NCBI RefSeq assembly: GCF_900103785.1
Contig: NZ_FNHE01000003.1
Coordinates: 372,001 to 436,000, forward strand
Origin: Geodermatophilus siccatus
GTDB lineage: Bacteria > Actinomycetota > Actinomycetes > Mycobacteriales > Geodermatophilaceae
Reading direction: 5' to 3'
Length of the DNA: 64,000 nt
Shown: in pieces, positions 53,050 through 62,749 of the stretch
How positions within the stretch are numbered: position 1 is the first letter of the stretch
Layout: each line of letters starts with the position of its first letter
Position numbers and translations under genes: made by a program
Notes under the pieces: model-generated
Databases searched by the model: none
The model's input: only the letters and a program-made list of their open reading frames with translations
What the model was told of the DNA's origin: nothing

Positions 53050-54063
53050 TCAGGCCGTCACGTCGACCAGCACCTTGCCGACGGCGCCGTCCTCCACCGC
53101 GCGGTGCGCCTGCGCGGTCTCGGCCAGCGGGAAGACGTGCAGCGGCAGGCCGGCGTCCTCGCCGACCCGGACGGCGCCGTCGAGCACGGCGGCGTTGACG
53201 TCCTCGACGGCGATCGCCTTGGCGCGCTCGGGCTCGGTGTAGACGAGGACGAACTGCCAGCGCGCGTTGGGGACCATCTGCGCGCGGACGGGCACGGTCA
53301 CCTCCGCGCCGCCGTCGTCGGCGTACATCGCCACGGCCCCGTGCAGGCCGATGACCTGCGCGTCGACGGCGGCGTTGGTGGCGGCGGAGACCTCGACGAT
53401 CGCGTCCACGCCCTTCGGGGCGACCTTGCGCACCTCGGCGACGACGTCCTGCTCGCGGTAGTCGACGACGTGCGAGGCGCCGGCCGCGGCGGCCAGCTGT
53501 GCCTTGTGCGGGCTGCTGACCGTGGCGATCACCGTGGCGTCGGCCCAGCGGGCCAGCTGGATCGCGGCGTTGCCGACCGCGCCGGCCCCGCCCTGCACGA
53601 GGACGGTGTGGCCGGTCAGCGCCCCGGGGCCGAGCCGGTCGGGCAGCGACTCGGCCACGGTCAGGCAGCGGTGCGCGGTGAGGAACGGGATGCCCAGCGC
53701 CGCGCCCAGCTCGAACGCGGGCCCGGCGCCGAGCAGCACCACCTGCCGCGCGGGGACGACGGTGTACTCGGCCGCCGTCCCGTGCGGGCGCTGCCAGGCC
53801 GCCTCCCAGACCCACACCCGCTCGCCGACCAGCACCGGGTCGACGCCCTCCCCGACGGCGTCGACGGTGCCGGAGCCGTCCTGGTCGGGCACCTGGCCGT
53901 CGGGGCCGGGTGGGTTGGTGCGCCGGGACTTCCAGTCGGTCGGGTTGACCCCGGAGAAGGCCAGCCGGACCCGCACCTCACCCGGGCCGGGCTCGGGGGT
54001 GGGGCGCTCGACCAGCTGCAGGACGTCGGGGTCGCCGTTCTCGGTGTAGACGATGGCTCGCAC
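53050..54063 (-). CDS. NADPH:quinone oxidoreductase-like zinc-independent MDR protein
   Basis: A 337-residue medium-chain reductase. The catalytic domain begins VRAIVYTENGDPDVLQLVER and carries FSGVNPTDWKSRR, the Rossmann domain has VLVQGGAGAVGNAAIQLARW. No structural zinc Cys cluster is seen. The protein probably reduces quinones or enones with NADPH. GTG at 54063 is the start, since the open frame upstream is not coding-like. It is a single minus-strand gene between two hairpin-bounded units. Confidence 0.88.
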   Translation of the reverse strand: MRAIVYTENGDPDVLQLVERPTPEPGPGEVRVRLAFSGVNPTDWKSRRTNPPGPDGQVPDQDGSGTVDAVGEGVDPVLVGERVWVWEAAWQRPHGTAAEYTVVPARQVVLLGAGPAFELGAALGIPFLTAHRCLTVAESLPDRLGPGALTGHTVLVQGGAGAVGNAAIQLARWADATVIATVSSPHKAQLAAAAGASHVVDYREQDVVAEVRKVAPKGVDAIVEVSAATNAAVDAQVIGLHGAVAMYADDGGAEVTVPVRAQMVPNARWQFVLVYTEPERAKAIAVEDVNAAVLDGAVRVGEDAGLPLHVFPLAETAQAHRAVEDGAVGKVLVDVTA

Positions 54064-54284
54064 GCCCCCACCTTGCCCTCGCGGCGGGGGCCCCGCCTGG
54101 TGGGCGCCCGCCTCCGAGACGACGCGGTCACGGTCGGTCGAGGCACGCTGACGCCGCCGACCGCCCGTCCCGTGGCGCGCCGGGAGCCGCCCGGTCACCG
54201 ACCGTTGCCCCTACCTTCGCGCGCACGGGCGCCGTTCCCGGCGTCCGACGTCGTGGCCGCCATCCGGCCCGAACGGGGGACGTC

Positions 54285-54932
54285 ATGCCGGGTTCAAACG
54301 GCGAGCACCGCCTGCAGGAACTGCTCGGCACCGCGGTGCGGGCACGGGCCTTCTACGACCACCAGGTGCTCGACCACCTCAACGAGCGGATGCGGGACTT
54401 CGTGCGCCGGATGGAGATGGTCTTCATGGCGACGGCGGACGCGGCCGGCGAGGTCGACTGCTCCTTCCGTGCCGGACCGCCGGGGTTCGTCGGTGTCCTC
54501 GACGAGTGCACGCTCGCCCTCCCGGAGTACCGCGGCAACGGGGTCATGGGGAGCCTCGGCAACATCACGGAGAACGGGCACGTCGGCCTGCTCTTCGTCG
54601 ACTTCTGCGGGGACGGGGTCGGACTGCACGTGAACGGTCGGGCGTCGGTGGTCCCGAACGAGCTGATGGCCGCCCGACCGGAGCTCCCCGCGTCCGTGGC
54701 CGAGGGAGTGCGGCAGTCAGGAGGACGGGCGGCCGCCAGGTGGGTGCTCGTCGAGGTGCAGGAGGCCTACATCCACTGCGCCAAGCACATCCCGCGGATG
54801 GCCGCGGTCCCCCAGCAGGTGCGGGCATGGGGGACCGACGACGCAGCGCGCAAGCGGGGTGACTACTTCCGGGCCAAGCACGAGCCTCGGCCCTGGGCCG
54901 AGCCGGCGGGATCGGCGGCTCGGCCCGACTGA
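54285..54932 (+). CDS. Pyridoxamine 5'-phosphate oxidase-like flavin-binding protein
   Basis: A 215-residue split-barrel protein of the PPOX superfamily. The FMN-binding region is seen in RRMEMVFMATADAAGEVDCSF, the substrate loop in PEYRGNGVMGSLGNITENG and the barrel strands in VGLLFVDFCGDGVGLHVNGRA. The C-terminus has YIHCAKHIPRM, as in a subgroup that binds FMN or F420. In F420-producing actinomycetes such proteins are often F420 reductases, but the cofactor cannot be decided here. ATG at 54285 is the start. Confidence 0.83.
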   Translation: MPGSNGEHRLQELLGTAVRARAFYDHQVLDHLNERMRDFVRRMEMVFMATADAAGEVDCSFRAGPPGFVGVLDECTLALPEYRGNGVMGSLGNITENGHVGLLFVDFCGDGVGLHVNGRASVVPNELMAARPELPASVAEGVRQSGGRAAARWVLVEVQEAYIHCAKHIPRMAAVPQQVRAWGTDDAARKRGDYFRAKHEPRPWAEPAGSAARPD

Positions 54933-54991
54933 CGCCGTGCTCGGCGCGGCGGACCGTCCGCCGGCGGGGCACGGCCACGGCCGGCCGGTCG

Positions 54992-55387
54992 TCAGGCCAG
55001 GTTGAGCTGCCAGGACACGCCGAAGCGGTCGTTCACCCAGCCGAACCGGCGGCTGAAGCCGTGGTCGCCGAGCTCCATCAGGACCGCGCCGCCCTCGGCG
55101 AGACCCGAGAACAGCCGCTCGAGCTCGTCCTCCGACGCCGTCTCGACCCAGATGGAGAAGGACGGCGTGAAGGTGAAGTCGTGGACCGGCGGGCTGTCGA
55201 AGCAGCGGAACACCTGCCCGGCGATCGAGAACGTGGCGCCCTGCACCGTGCCCTCGGCGCCGGGACCGTCCGCCCCCCACCGGTCGAGCTCGAGCACGCG
55301 TGCGTCGTCGAACAGCGACGTGTAGAGGTCGAGTGCCGGCCCTGCGTCGCCCTGGAACATGAGGAACGGGATCACCTGCTTCGGCAT
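54992..55387 (-). CDS. VOC family protein (PhnB-like)
   Basis: A 131-residue VOC protein of the PhnB / 3-demethylubiquinone methyltransferase-like subgroup. Features are MPKQVIPFLMFQGDAGPALD at the start, SFSIWVETASEDELERLFSG in the middle and the C-terminal strand DRFGVSWQLNLA. ATG at 55387 is the start. The reaction is unknown. It is followed on the same strand, upstream, by a lipoprotein gene (55423), 35 bp away. Confidence 0.82.
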   Translation of the reverse strand: MPKQVIPFLMFQGDAGPALDLYTSLFDDARVLELDRWGADGPGAEGTVQGATFSIAGQVFRCFDSPPVHDFTFTPSFSIWVETASEDELERLFSGLAEGGAVLMELGDHGFSRRFGWVNDRFGVSWQLNLA

Positions 55388-55422
55388 GGCGGTCACCGTA
55401 GGGGGAGCTGCTGACGGAACGC

Positions 55423-56019
55423 TCAGCCCAGTCGGTCGGCGACCGCCGCCAGGTGGTCGTCCACCACCCGGCCGAGGTCGGGCTCGGAGCCCGTGGCGAC
55501 GACGAGCACGACCACCTCGGCCGAGCGCACCAGGCGGGTCTCGTCGACCGCCGGGTCCGGTCCGGGGACCTCGGTGCGGATGGTGATGCCGGTCCACCCC
55601 GATCCCGTCCAGCCGTCCACCGACCGGGCGGTCCGGACAGCCGGGTCGGGGTCCGCGGACGGCGGGGCCGACGTGCAGTCCGGCGCCTCCGTCCCCGCCT
55701 GCTCGAGGATCGCCTCCGCGACCATCGGAGCCGACGCGGCCCAGGCGTAGGCGTACAGGGTCATCCCCTCGGCGGCGGAACCGGCGGCCACCGGCTCCCC
55801 GAGGGCGGGGTCCAGGCGGGGAGCCCGGGTACCCGGCGCCGTCGTGCAGAGCTGCCACGGCGGCGGGGGCGGGTCGGCCGGCCGCAGACCGGGGACCGGC
55901 ACCGACAGCGCGGCCTCGAGGTCGGGCGGCCCGCCGGGCGAGGCGGTCCCCTCCACGGTGGCCGTGCAGGCGACCAGCCCGAGGGCGACCGCGGTCACGA
56001 CCCACCTCCCCGTCCGCAC
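55423..56019 (-). CDS. Hypothetical lipoprotein, 198 aa
   Basis: Not recognised. The N-terminus RTGRWVVTAVALGLVAC is a lipoprotein signal with lipobox LVAC at residue ~18. The rest is an exported domain with two Cys (LCTTAPG and PDCTSAPP) and the segment LVRSAEVVVLVVATGSEPDL. It resembles the sensor-like lipoproteins of actinomycetes (PknH sensor-like fold possible). GTG at 56019 is the start, though GTG at 55998 has a better ribosome site but gives too short a signal. It is divergent from the TupA-like gene. Confidence 0.7.
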   Translation of the reverse strand: MRTGRWVVTAVALGLVACTATVEGTASPGGPPDLEAALSVPVPGLRPADPPPPPWQLCTTAPGTRAPRLDPALGEPVAAGSAAEGMTLYAYAWAASAPMVAEAILEQAGTEAPDCTSAPPSADPDPAVRTARSVDGWTGSGWTGITIRTEVPGPDPAVDETRLVRSAEVVVLVVATGSEPDLGRVVDDHLAAVADRLG

Positions 56020-56104
56020 CTCCGTCGGATACCCCGTGTCCGGGGAGCACGCGGACCCCCGGCGTGCGGTTGCCGGTCGCCGTCCCGGCTGTTGGGGTTG
56101 GCAA

Positions 56105-56950
56105 GTGCTCGTCCCGCGCTCCGGCGCCCTGCCCGCGCCGGTGCGCCGGACCCTGCTCTACCGCCAGGCGACCGGGCACCTGCCGCCGCTGCTGCGGCCG
56201 CGCACCTTCACCGAGAAGCTGAACTGGCGGATCACCTTCGACCGGCGGGAGCTGCTCGCGCCCACCTGCGACAAGCTGGCGATGAAGGAGCACGCCCGCA
56301 CGGTCGCGCCGGGCCTGGTGCGCGTCCCGGAGACCCTCTGGTCCGGTACCGACGTCGGCGAGCTGGCCGACGTCGACCTGCCCGGCCACTGGGTGCTCAA
56401 GCCCAACCACTCCTGCATCCGCCGGCTGTTCGGCCGCGGTCCGGGCGACGTCGACGAGCTGCGCCGGCGCACCGCGGGCTGGGTGGGGGAGCGGTACTGG
56501 CGGAAGAGCGAGGAGTGGGCCTACCGGCGGGCGCGGCCGTGCCTGCTGGTCGAGGAGTTCATCGGCGTCCCGGGCGTGGTGCCGGCCGACCTCAAGGTGC
56601 TCGTCGTCGGCGGGGAGCCCCGGCTGGTGGAACTGCACACCGGCCGGGACGACGACCACGGCACCCGGCTCTACACCCCGGGGTGGGCGCCGCTGCCCTG
56701 GACGATCGGCTACCGGCCCGGCCCGGACGCCGACCCGCCCGAGCGCCTCGACGACCTGCTCAAGGCCGCCACGGCGCTCGCCGACGGCTTCGACATGCTG
56801 CGCGTCGACTGCTACGAGGTCGACGGGGAGCTGTGGTTCGGCGAGCTCACCCCGTACCCGGGCGCCGGGCTGTCCCCGCTCGAGCCCGACCTCGACGCGT
56901 GGCTCGGCGCGGCCTGGACGCTGCCACCACTCTGGCACACCCGCGGCTGA
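56105..56950 (+). CDS. TupA-like ATP-grasp protein
   Basis: A 281-residue ATP-grasp enzyme of the TupA group. The pattern is FTEKLNWRITFDRRELLAPT, DKLAMKEHA, then WVLKPNHSC, a central VEEFIGVPGVVPADLKVLVV, and the C-terminal FDMLRVDCYEVDGELWFGEL with metal-binding Asp and Glu. Family members make amide bonds in wall or capsule polymers such as teichuronopeptide. GTG at 56105 is the start. It is monocistronic, with no glycosyltransferase neighbours, and its substrate is unknown. Confidence 0.85.
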   Translation: MLVPRSGALPAPVRRTLLYRQATGHLPPLLRPRTFTEKLNWRITFDRRELLAPTCDKLAMKEHARTVAPGLVRVPETLWSGTDVGELADVDLPGHWVLKPNHSCIRRLFGRGPGDVDELRRRTAGWVGERYWRKSEEWAYRRARPCLLVEEFIGVPGVVPADLKVLVVGGEPRLVELHTGRDDDHGTRLYTPGWAPLPWTIGYRPGPDADPPERLDDLLKAATALADGFDMLRVDCYEVDGELWFGELTPYPGAGLSPLEPDLDAWLGAAWTLPPLWHTRG

Positions 56951-56954
56951 CCCC

Positions 56955-57010
56955 GGCCTCCTTCCAGGGACCCGCCCTGTGCCTGCGAGGGGTGTGGAGG
57001 AAGGGGGGCC
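56955..57010 (-). repeat. Structured intergenic repeat, family 1, copy C
   Basis: Arms GGCCTCCTTCC (56955-56965) and GGAAGGGGGGCC (56999-57010) pair with one bulge and one G-U. The loop is 33 nt (56966-56998) with the family core. It lies between the convergent TupA-like and fbiC stops, 4 bp past the fbiC stop. Confidence 0.75.
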
Positions 57011-57014
57011 TCTC

Positions 57015-59618
57015 TCAGACGGGGGCGATCGACAGGTCCAGCGCGCGGCGGCCCTCCTCGGACCGGGCGGTGGTGATGCGCTCGGCCGAGGGGGTGCCGT
57101 ACTCAGTGGTCCGCTGCCGGGCCGGGCGGCCGATCGCGGCGGCCACCGCCTCCAGCTCGGCGATGGTCTTCAGCGAGCCGTTGGTGCTGCCGGCCATCCG
57201 GCTGATCGTCTCCTCCATCAGCGTGCCGCCGAGGTCGTTGGCCCCGCCCTGCAGCACCGCCCGCGTGCCGGCGTCGCCGAGCTTGACCCAGGAGGTCTGG
57301 ATGTTCGGGATGCGCCCGTGCAGCAGCAGCCGGGCGACGGCGTGCACCGCGCGGTTCTCCCGCACCGTCGGCCCGGGCCGGGCGACACCGGCGAGGTAGA
57401 TCGGCGAGCTGTGGTGCACGAAGGGCAGCAGCACGAACTCGGTGAAGCCGCCGGTCTCGTCCTGCACCCGCGCCAGCGTGCGCAGGTGCGCCACCCAGTG
57501 GGCGGGGGTGTCGACGTGGCCGTACATCATCGTCGACGTCGTCGGGATGCCCACCCGGTGCGCGGTGGTGATGATCTCCAGCCAGGTCGCCGTGGGCAGC
57601 TTGCCCTTGGTCAGCACCCAGCGGACGTCGTCGTCGAGGATCTCCGCCGCCGTCCCCGGGACCGAGTCCAGACCCGCCTCCTTCGCGGCGACCAGGAAGT
57701 CGCGGAAGGACAGCCCGGTGCGGGCCGCGCCGTTCACGATCTCCATGGGCGAGAAGGCGTGCAGGTGGATGCCGGGGGCGCGGCGCTTCACCTCGCGGGC
57801 GAGGTCGAGGTAGGCGGTGCCGGGCAGGTCGGGGTGGATGCCGCCCTGCATGCAGATCTCGGTGGCCCCGGCGGCCCACGCCCGGTCCACGCGCGTCCCG
57901 ACCTCCTCCAGGGACAGCGTGTAGGCGTCGGCGTCGGTGCGCCGCTGGGCGAAGGCGCAGAACCGGCAGCCGGTGTAGCAGACGTTGGTGAAGTTGATGT
58001 TCCGGTTCACGACGTAGGTGACGTCGTCGCCGACGGTGTCCCGGCGGACGGCGTCGGCCAGCGCGCACAGCGCGTCGAGGTCCGGGCCGTCCGCGCCGAG
58101 CAGCGCCAGGTACCCGGCGTCGGTCAGCCCCGCCGGGTCGGTCTCGGCGGACCGCAGGGCGGCGTGCACCGCCGGGTCGCCGGTGGCGAGCGCGGTCGAG
58201 TGCCCGTCGCGGGCGCTCTCGGTGCGCGAGCGCAGCTCGGCCCAGTCGCCGTAGACGGCGTCGAAGTCGCTGCGCCGGTCGCCGGTGCGCCCGGTGGTGT
58301 CGACCTCGACGTGCAGGTCGGTGCGTCCGGACGACGTCCACGCCTCGTCCGGCTCCTGCCACGGCAGCCCGGCCGGCACGCGGCCCTCGACCGCCAGCCC
58401 GTCGGGGCCGGCCAGCGCGGCGACGTGCGGGCGCACCCGCGGGTCCAGCCACGGCTCGGGGGAGAGCACGTACGGCGGCTGGGCGGCCAGCCGCTCCCGC
58501 AGCTCGAACCCGGCCTCGGCGCTGAGCGCGGCCAGCTTGTCGGTGTTGGGCCACGGGCGCTCGGGGTTGACGTGGTCGGGCGTCAGCGGGGAGACGCCGC
58601 CCCAGTCGTCGACCCCCGCGCGCAGCAGCAGGCCCAGCTCGGTGGAGTCGCTCAGGTTCGGCGGCGCCTGCACGCGCGCCCTGGGCCCGAGCAGCATTCG
58701 GGTGACGGCGACCGCGGCCACGTACTCCTGCAGCTCCAGGTCGCACGAGCCGGCCATCGCCGTCCGCGGCTTGGCCCGGAAGTTCTGCACGATGACCTCC
58801 TGCACGTGCCCGTGCCGCCGTGCTGCGGCCCGGATCGCGCCGACGGCGTCCACCCGCTCGGCGTAGCTCTCCCCGATGCCGAGCAGCACGCCGGTGGTGA
58901 ACGGGACGGCGGAGCGCCCGGCGTCCTCGAGCACGCGCAGCCGCACCCGCGGCTCCTTGTCGGGAGAGCCGAAGTGCGGGCCGCCGGGGGTCGACCACAG
59001 CCGGGTCGCGGTGGTCTCGAGCATCATCCCCATCGAGGCGGACACGGGCTTGAGCCGCTGGATCTCCTCCCAGCTCAGCACCCCGGGGTTGAGGTGCGGC
59101 AGCAGCCCGGTCTCCTCCAGCACCCGGATCGCCATCGCGCGCAGGTAGCCCAGCGTGGAGTCGAAGCCGTGCGCCTCGAGCCACTCGGCCGCGACCGGCC
59201 ACCGGTCCTCGGGCCGGTCGCCGAGGGTGAACAGCGCCTCCTTGCAGCCCAGCGCCGCGCCGGCCCGGGCGATGTCGAGCACCTCGTCGGGGGAGAGGTA
59301 CGGCGCCCTCCCCTCCCGGCGCAGCTGGCCGGGGGTGGTCACGAAGGTGCAGTAGTGGCAGCGGTCGCGGCACAGGTGGGTGAGCGGGATGAACACCTTG
59401 CGGCTGTAGGTGACCACACCCGGGCGCCCGGCCGAGGCGAGCCCCGCGTCGCGGACCCGGCCGGCCGCGGTGAGCAGCCGGTCCAGCGGCTCCCCCTCGC
59501 CCAGGCCGCGGGCGTGCAGCAGCGTCTCGGCCTCGACGGCGTCGAGGGTCACCCCGCGCTCGGCACGGGCCAGGGCACGGCGGACGGCGGACTCCGAGGG
59601 GTTCAGCGGCTCGCTCAT
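57015..59618 (-). CDS. fbiC: 7,8-didemethyl-8-hydroxy-5-deazariboflavin (FO) synthase
   Basis: An 867-residue fusion of two radical SAM enzymes (CofG and CofH). The N-terminal half has CRDRCHYC at 83-90, and the C-terminal half has CYTGCRFC near 545-552. Both bind a 4Fe-4S cluster and SAM. The enzyme joins tyrosine and a ribityl-uracil to give FO, the chromophore of F420. Length and order match FbiC of mycobacteria. ATG at 59618 is the start. No other F420 genes are in the window. The stop is followed 4 bp later by a family 1 hairpin. Confidence 0.96.
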   Translation of the reverse strand: MSEPLNPSESAVRRALARAERGVTLDAVEAETLLHARGLGEGEPLDRLLTAAGRVRDAGLASAGRPGVVTYSRKVFIPLTHLCRDRCHYCTFVTTPGQLRREGRAPYLSPDEVLDIARAGAALGCKEALFTLGDRPEDRWPVAAEWLEAHGFDSTLGYLRAMAIRVLEETGLLPHLNPGVLSWEEIQRLKPVSASMGMMLETTATRLWSTPGGPHFGSPDKEPRVRLRVLEDAGRSAVPFTTGVLLGIGESYAERVDAVGAIRAAARRHGHVQEVIVQNFRAKPRTAMAGSCDLELQEYVAAVAVTRMLLGPRARVQAPPNLSDSTELGLLLRAGVDDWGGVSPLTPDHVNPERPWPNTDKLAALSAEAGFELRERLAAQPPYVLSPEPWLDPRVRPHVAALAGPDGLAVEGRVPAGLPWQEPDEAWTSSGRTDLHVEVDTTGRTGDRRSDFDAVYGDWAELRSRTESARDGHSTALATGDPAVHAALRSAETDPAGLTDAGYLALLGADGPDLDALCALADAVRRDTVGDDVTYVVNRNINFTNVCYTGCRFCAFAQRRTDADAYTLSLEEVGTRVDRAWAAGATEICMQGGIHPDLPGTAYLDLAREVKRRAPGIHLHAFSPMEIVNGAARTGLSFRDFLVAAKEAGLDSVPGTAAEILDDDVRWVLTKGKLPTATWLEIITTAHRVGIPTTSTMMYGHVDTPAHWVAHLRTLARVQDETGGFTEFVLLPFVHHSSPIYLAGVARPGPTVRENRAVHAVARLLLHGRIPNIQTSWVKLGDAGTRAVLQGGANDLGGTLMEETISRMAGSTNGSLKTIAELEAVAAAIGRPARQRTTEYGTPSAERITTARSEEGRRALDLSIAPV

Positions 59619-59672
59619 CGGTCCCGACGCTAGTTGACCGACCCCCTCGCCCCCCACCGCCGGCCGCGCTCC

Positions 59673-59748
59673 CCGACGATCATGGAGTCGCGGTGGCGAC
59701 ACGCCCGCCCCACCCGGCGTGCCGCCACCCGGACCCCGTGATCGTCGG
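59673..59748. repeat. Structured intergenic repeat, family 2, copy B
   Basis: Left arm 59673-59703 (starts CCGACGATCATGGAGTCG) and right arm 59717-59748 (ends GTGATCGTCGG) match along about 31 positions with few mismatches. The loop is ~13 nt. It lies 70 bp past the stop of the ABC permease at 59818 and ahead of fbiC (54 bp upstream of its start). It shares GATCATGGRGTCG with copy A at 2142-2209. Confidence 0.65.
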
Positions 59749-59817
59749 TGCGACGGGACGGGCGCCGTGGGTCGGGGAAGCGTGCGGGGTGGGCACCGCG
59801 GGCCCGGGGGTCCTCGG

Positions 59818-60675
59818 TCAGAGGTCGCGGCGGGAGAAGGCGAGTGCGGCCAGCCCCCACACCATCGCCACCCACACGACCGTCCACGCCAGGTACGCCG
59901 CGGTGAGGGAGGCCTCGCTGAGGAAGGGGAAGCCCTCCAGCTCCACGCCGAACTGGGCGAGCGCGGAGGGGTCCTGGAGCGAGTGCATGGCACCGCGCCA
60001 CAGCCCGTCGGTGGGCAGCAGGATGCGCGACACCGTGCCGACCCGGGCGACGCCGTCGTTGCCGAGCGCCTGGCCGATGCCGCCGACGACGCCGGCGATC
60101 CAGGTCGCGCCGAACAGCCCGACGGCCACCACGCCGGACGCCATGGGCGACACGACGGTCGACAGCAGCAGGCCCAGCGTCAGCAGCACCGTGGTCTGCC
60201 CGGCCAGCAGGGCCAGCGCACCGACGACGTCCGGCGGCCAGTAGCCGACGGTCAGCTGGACGACGAGGCACTGCGCCAGGCCGGCCAGGACGACGAAGCC
60301 GCTGCCGAAGACCACCAGCCCCAGCCACTTGCCGAGCAGCACCGTGGAGCGGCGCACCGGCCGGGCGAGCATCGTGAGGGAGATACCGCTCTCCACCTCG
60401 CCGGACAGCGTGGGGCCGGCGAGGAACGCCGTCCCCAGGGCCGCGATCAGGCTCATCCCGAACATGACGAGGTTGAGCAGCTGCGAGGCCACCAGCCGGG
60501 CCTGGCCGCTGGTCAGCGTCCCGAAGTCGGTCTCGACGCCGGCCAGCCGCGAGAAGCCCCAGGCGGACAGCCCCAGCAGCGCGGCGGTGAGCGCGGCCAG
60601 CGCCCACAGCACCCGCCGCCGGGAGGCCTCCCGCAGGGTGAGCCCGGCGACGGTGAGCACCGTCCGCGCGCTCAC
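59818..60675 (-). CDS. ABC transporter permease
   Basis: A 285-residue ABC-2 type permease with about six helices. Typical features are the long first loop, [20 protein letters not shown], then [21 protein letters not shown], as in NosY-like permeases. GTG at 60675 overlaps the ATPase stop by 4 bp. It is the last gene of the operon sigma, anti-sigma, ATPase, permease. The transported substrate is unknown. Confidence 0.87.
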   Translation of the reverse strand: MSARTVLTVAGLTLREASRRRVLWALAALTAALLGLSAWGFSRLAGVETDFGTLTSGQARLVASQLLNLVMFGMSLIAALGTAFLAGPTLSGEVESGISLTMLARPVRRSTVLLGKWLGLVVFGSGFVVLAGLAQCLVVQLTVGYWPPDVVGALALLAGQTTVLLTLGLLLSTVVSPMASGVVAVGLFGATWIAGVVGGIGQALGNDGVARVGTVSRILLPTDGLWRGAMHSLQDPSALAQFGVELEGFPFLSEASLTAAYLAWTVVWVAMVWGLAALAFSRRDL

Positions 60676-61673
60676 GACCGGTCCCCGGAGCCGGCGCGCA
60701 GGATGCCGAGCAGGCGTTCCTCCAGGCTGATCCGCGCCGGCTCCACCGCGTGCACCCGCACGCCGAGGGCGACCAGGTCGGCCACCAGGTCCGGCACGGT
60801 CGTCCCGTCGTCCTCGGCCGGCAGCCCGACGGTGAACCACTCGCCCTCGCGCTCGACCGGCCCGGCCGCGACCAGCCGCGCCTGCCCGTCGGGACCGACC
60901 GAGCCCAGGTGCAGCCGCACCTCGCGGCGGCCCAGCAGCTCGGCCAGCGTGCCGGAGGCGGCGACGGTGCCGCGGTCGAGGACGACCACCCGGTCGCACA
61001 CCCGCTCCACCTCGCCGATGAGGTGGGAGTTCAGCAGCACCGCCACGCCGCGCTGCCGGAGCGAGAGCACCACGTCGCGCACGTCGGCCCGGCCCAGCGG
61101 GTCGAGAGCGCTGGTCGGCTCGTCGAGCACCACCAGCTCGGGGCGGGCCACCAGCGCGACGGCCAGGCCCAGCCGCTGCTGCATGCCCTTGGAGAAGCCC
61201 CCGACCCGGTCCCCGGCGCGGGTGGCCAGCCCGACCAGCTCCAGGCAGCCGTGCCGCTCGTCCTCCGGGACGTGGGCACCGGCCAGCCGGACGTGCAGCT
61301 CGAGCACCTCGGCCGCGGTCAGCCAGGGCTGGTAGCGGAACAGCTCGGGCAGGTAGCCCACCCCAGCGCGGGCGGCCGGGTCGCTGCCGGGCCGGCCCAG
61401 CACCATCACCTCACCGGCGTCGGGCCGGACCAGCCCCAGCAGCATCTTGATGACCGTGGTCTTGCCCGCACCGTTCGGCCCGAGCAGACCCACCACCTCA
61501 CCGCGGCCCACCGACAGCGAGACGCCGTCCACCGCAGTGCGCCGTCCGTACCGCTTGCGCAGGCCGTCGCACCACAGCGCCGGGGACGGCGGCAGGTCGC
61601 GGACCAGCTGCGCCGCGGCCCGGACGGCGGGGTCGCCGGGGCCGGCGACCGCGGGTGCGTCGGCCGTGCTCAC
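60672..61673 (-). CDS. ABC transporter ATP-binding protein
   Basis: A 333-residue ATPase. Walker A GPNGAGKTT is at 65-73, the signature is GGFSKGMQQRLGLA, and Walker B is LVVLDEPTSALDPLG, with an H-loop in LLNSHLIGEV. An N-terminal extension of ~35 residues precedes the domain, and a C-terminal ~85-residue regulatory tail follows. GTG at 61673 overlaps the anti-sigma stop by 4 bp, so all four genes are made together. Confidence 0.9.
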   Translation of the reverse strand: MSTADAPAVAGPGDPAVRAAAQLVRDLPPSPALWCDGLRKRYGRRTAVDGVSLSVGRGEVVGLLGPNGAGKTTVIKMLLGLVRPDAGEVMVLGRPGSDPAARAGVGYLPELFRYQPWLTAAEVLELHVRLAGAHVPEDERHGCLELVGLATRAGDRVGGFSKGMQQRLGLAVALVARPELVVLDEPTSALDPLGRADVRDVVLSLRQRGVAVLLNSHLIGEVERVCDRVVVLDRGTVAASGTLAELLGRREVRLHLGSVGPDGQARLVAAGPVEREGEWFTVGLPAEDDGTTVPDLVADLVALGVRVHAVEPARISLEERLLGILRAGSGDRS

Positions 61674-62749
61674 CCCAGGTCCCCGGCGACCCCGAGCACC
61701 TCGTCGGCACCGAGCGCGCCGCCGACCAGGGTGACGACGCCGTCGTCGACCCAGACCACGGCAGCCAGGGCCTGGTCGCGGGACTCGAGCACGGTGGCGG
61801 GCAGCCCGTCGACCTCCGACTGCGAGGTCTCCACCAGGTCGCTCGGCACCGGGATGGGCAGGGTCGAGCCGTCGGCGGTGAAGGTCCGCAGCTGGGCCGC
61901 CACGTCGTCGGGCAGGCCGGGCAGCGAGAGCAGGAAGTCGCGGACGGTCTCGAACGGGACACCGGACGAGGACGCCGAGGGCGCCACCGCGCGGCCGACC
62001 ACCAGCGTGGGCATCCCGGAGGCCTGCGACCAGACCGCCGCCACCCCCGGACCGGCGGTGAGCCGCACCCGGCTGCCGTCGAGACCCGGCGGCACGGGCG
62101 GCAGGGGCTCCCCGGTCGCCGCCGCGGCCTCGGCGGCCTCGGCGGCGGAGAAGGTGAAGACGCCGCTCAGCTCGCCGACCACCTGGTACGTCGGCTCGCC
62201 CTCCACGCCCTCGGGCAGGGCGGACACCTCGGGGACGTCCAGCCCGCTCTCGGCGCGGGCGGTCGCGGCGTCGGGCACCGCGTGCGGACCGTCGTCCCCG
62301 GTGAGCTCGACGTCGCCGTAGGCGGTCAGGTCCGGCAGCGCCACGAGGTCGGCGGTGCTGACCTCGAGCGGCGCGACCTGCTCGGTGCGGAAGATGGGCA
62401 GCCAGTCGTTCGCCGCGGCGACACCGGCGCCGGAGAGGACGACGACGGAGGCGAGCACGGCCGCGGCCGGGCGGTGCAGCCACCCGCCGCGCCTGCGGGC
62501 CGGCGCGGGTGCGGGCGTCGCGGCCCGGGCGGGCAGCGCCGACGACAGCCGCTGCCACGCGGCCGCGGGGTCGGGGTGCACGGCGTCGTCGGAGCGCAGC
62601 GCGGCGCCCACGGCCGCGGCGTCCGCCCGCACGGCGGCCAGGCCGGCGAGGCAGACGGGGCAGTCGGCGACGTGCTGCCGGTCGGCGTCGGAGACCCCGG
62701 CCGGCTCGTCGACCAGGCGGCGCAGCACGCCCTCAGTCGGATGACGCAT
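61670..62749 (-). CDS. Zinc-finger anti-sigma factor with extracytoplasmic domain
   Basis: A 359-residue membrane protein. The cytoplasmic N-terminus has the ZAS motif HVADCPVC (His-x3-Cys-x2-Cys), near residues 26-33. A single membrane helix at ~93-113 (AAAVLASVVVLSGAGVAAA) leads to a ~245-residue extracellular domain. It should hold the adjacent sigma factor inactive until an envelope signal arrives. ATG at 62749 overlaps the sigma gene by 17 bp. The large outside domain suggests direct sensing. Confidence 0.87.
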   Translation of the reverse strand: MRHPTEGVLRRLVDEPAGVSDADRQHVADCPVCLAGLAAVRADAAAVGAALRSDDAVHPDPAAAWQRLSSALPARAATPAPAPARRRGGWLHRPAAAVLASVVVLSGAGVAAANDWLPIFRTEQVAPLEVSTADLVALPDLTAYGDVELTGDDGPHAVPDAATARAESGLDVPEVSALPEGVEGEPTYQVVGELSGVFTFSAAEAAEAAAATGEPLPPVPPGLDGSRVRLTAGPGVAAVWSQASGMPTLVVGRAVAPSASSSGVPFETVRDFLLSLPGLPDDVAAQLRTFTADGSTLPIPVPSDLVETSQSEVDGLPATVLESRDQALAAVVWVDDGVVTLVGGALGADEVLGVAGDLG

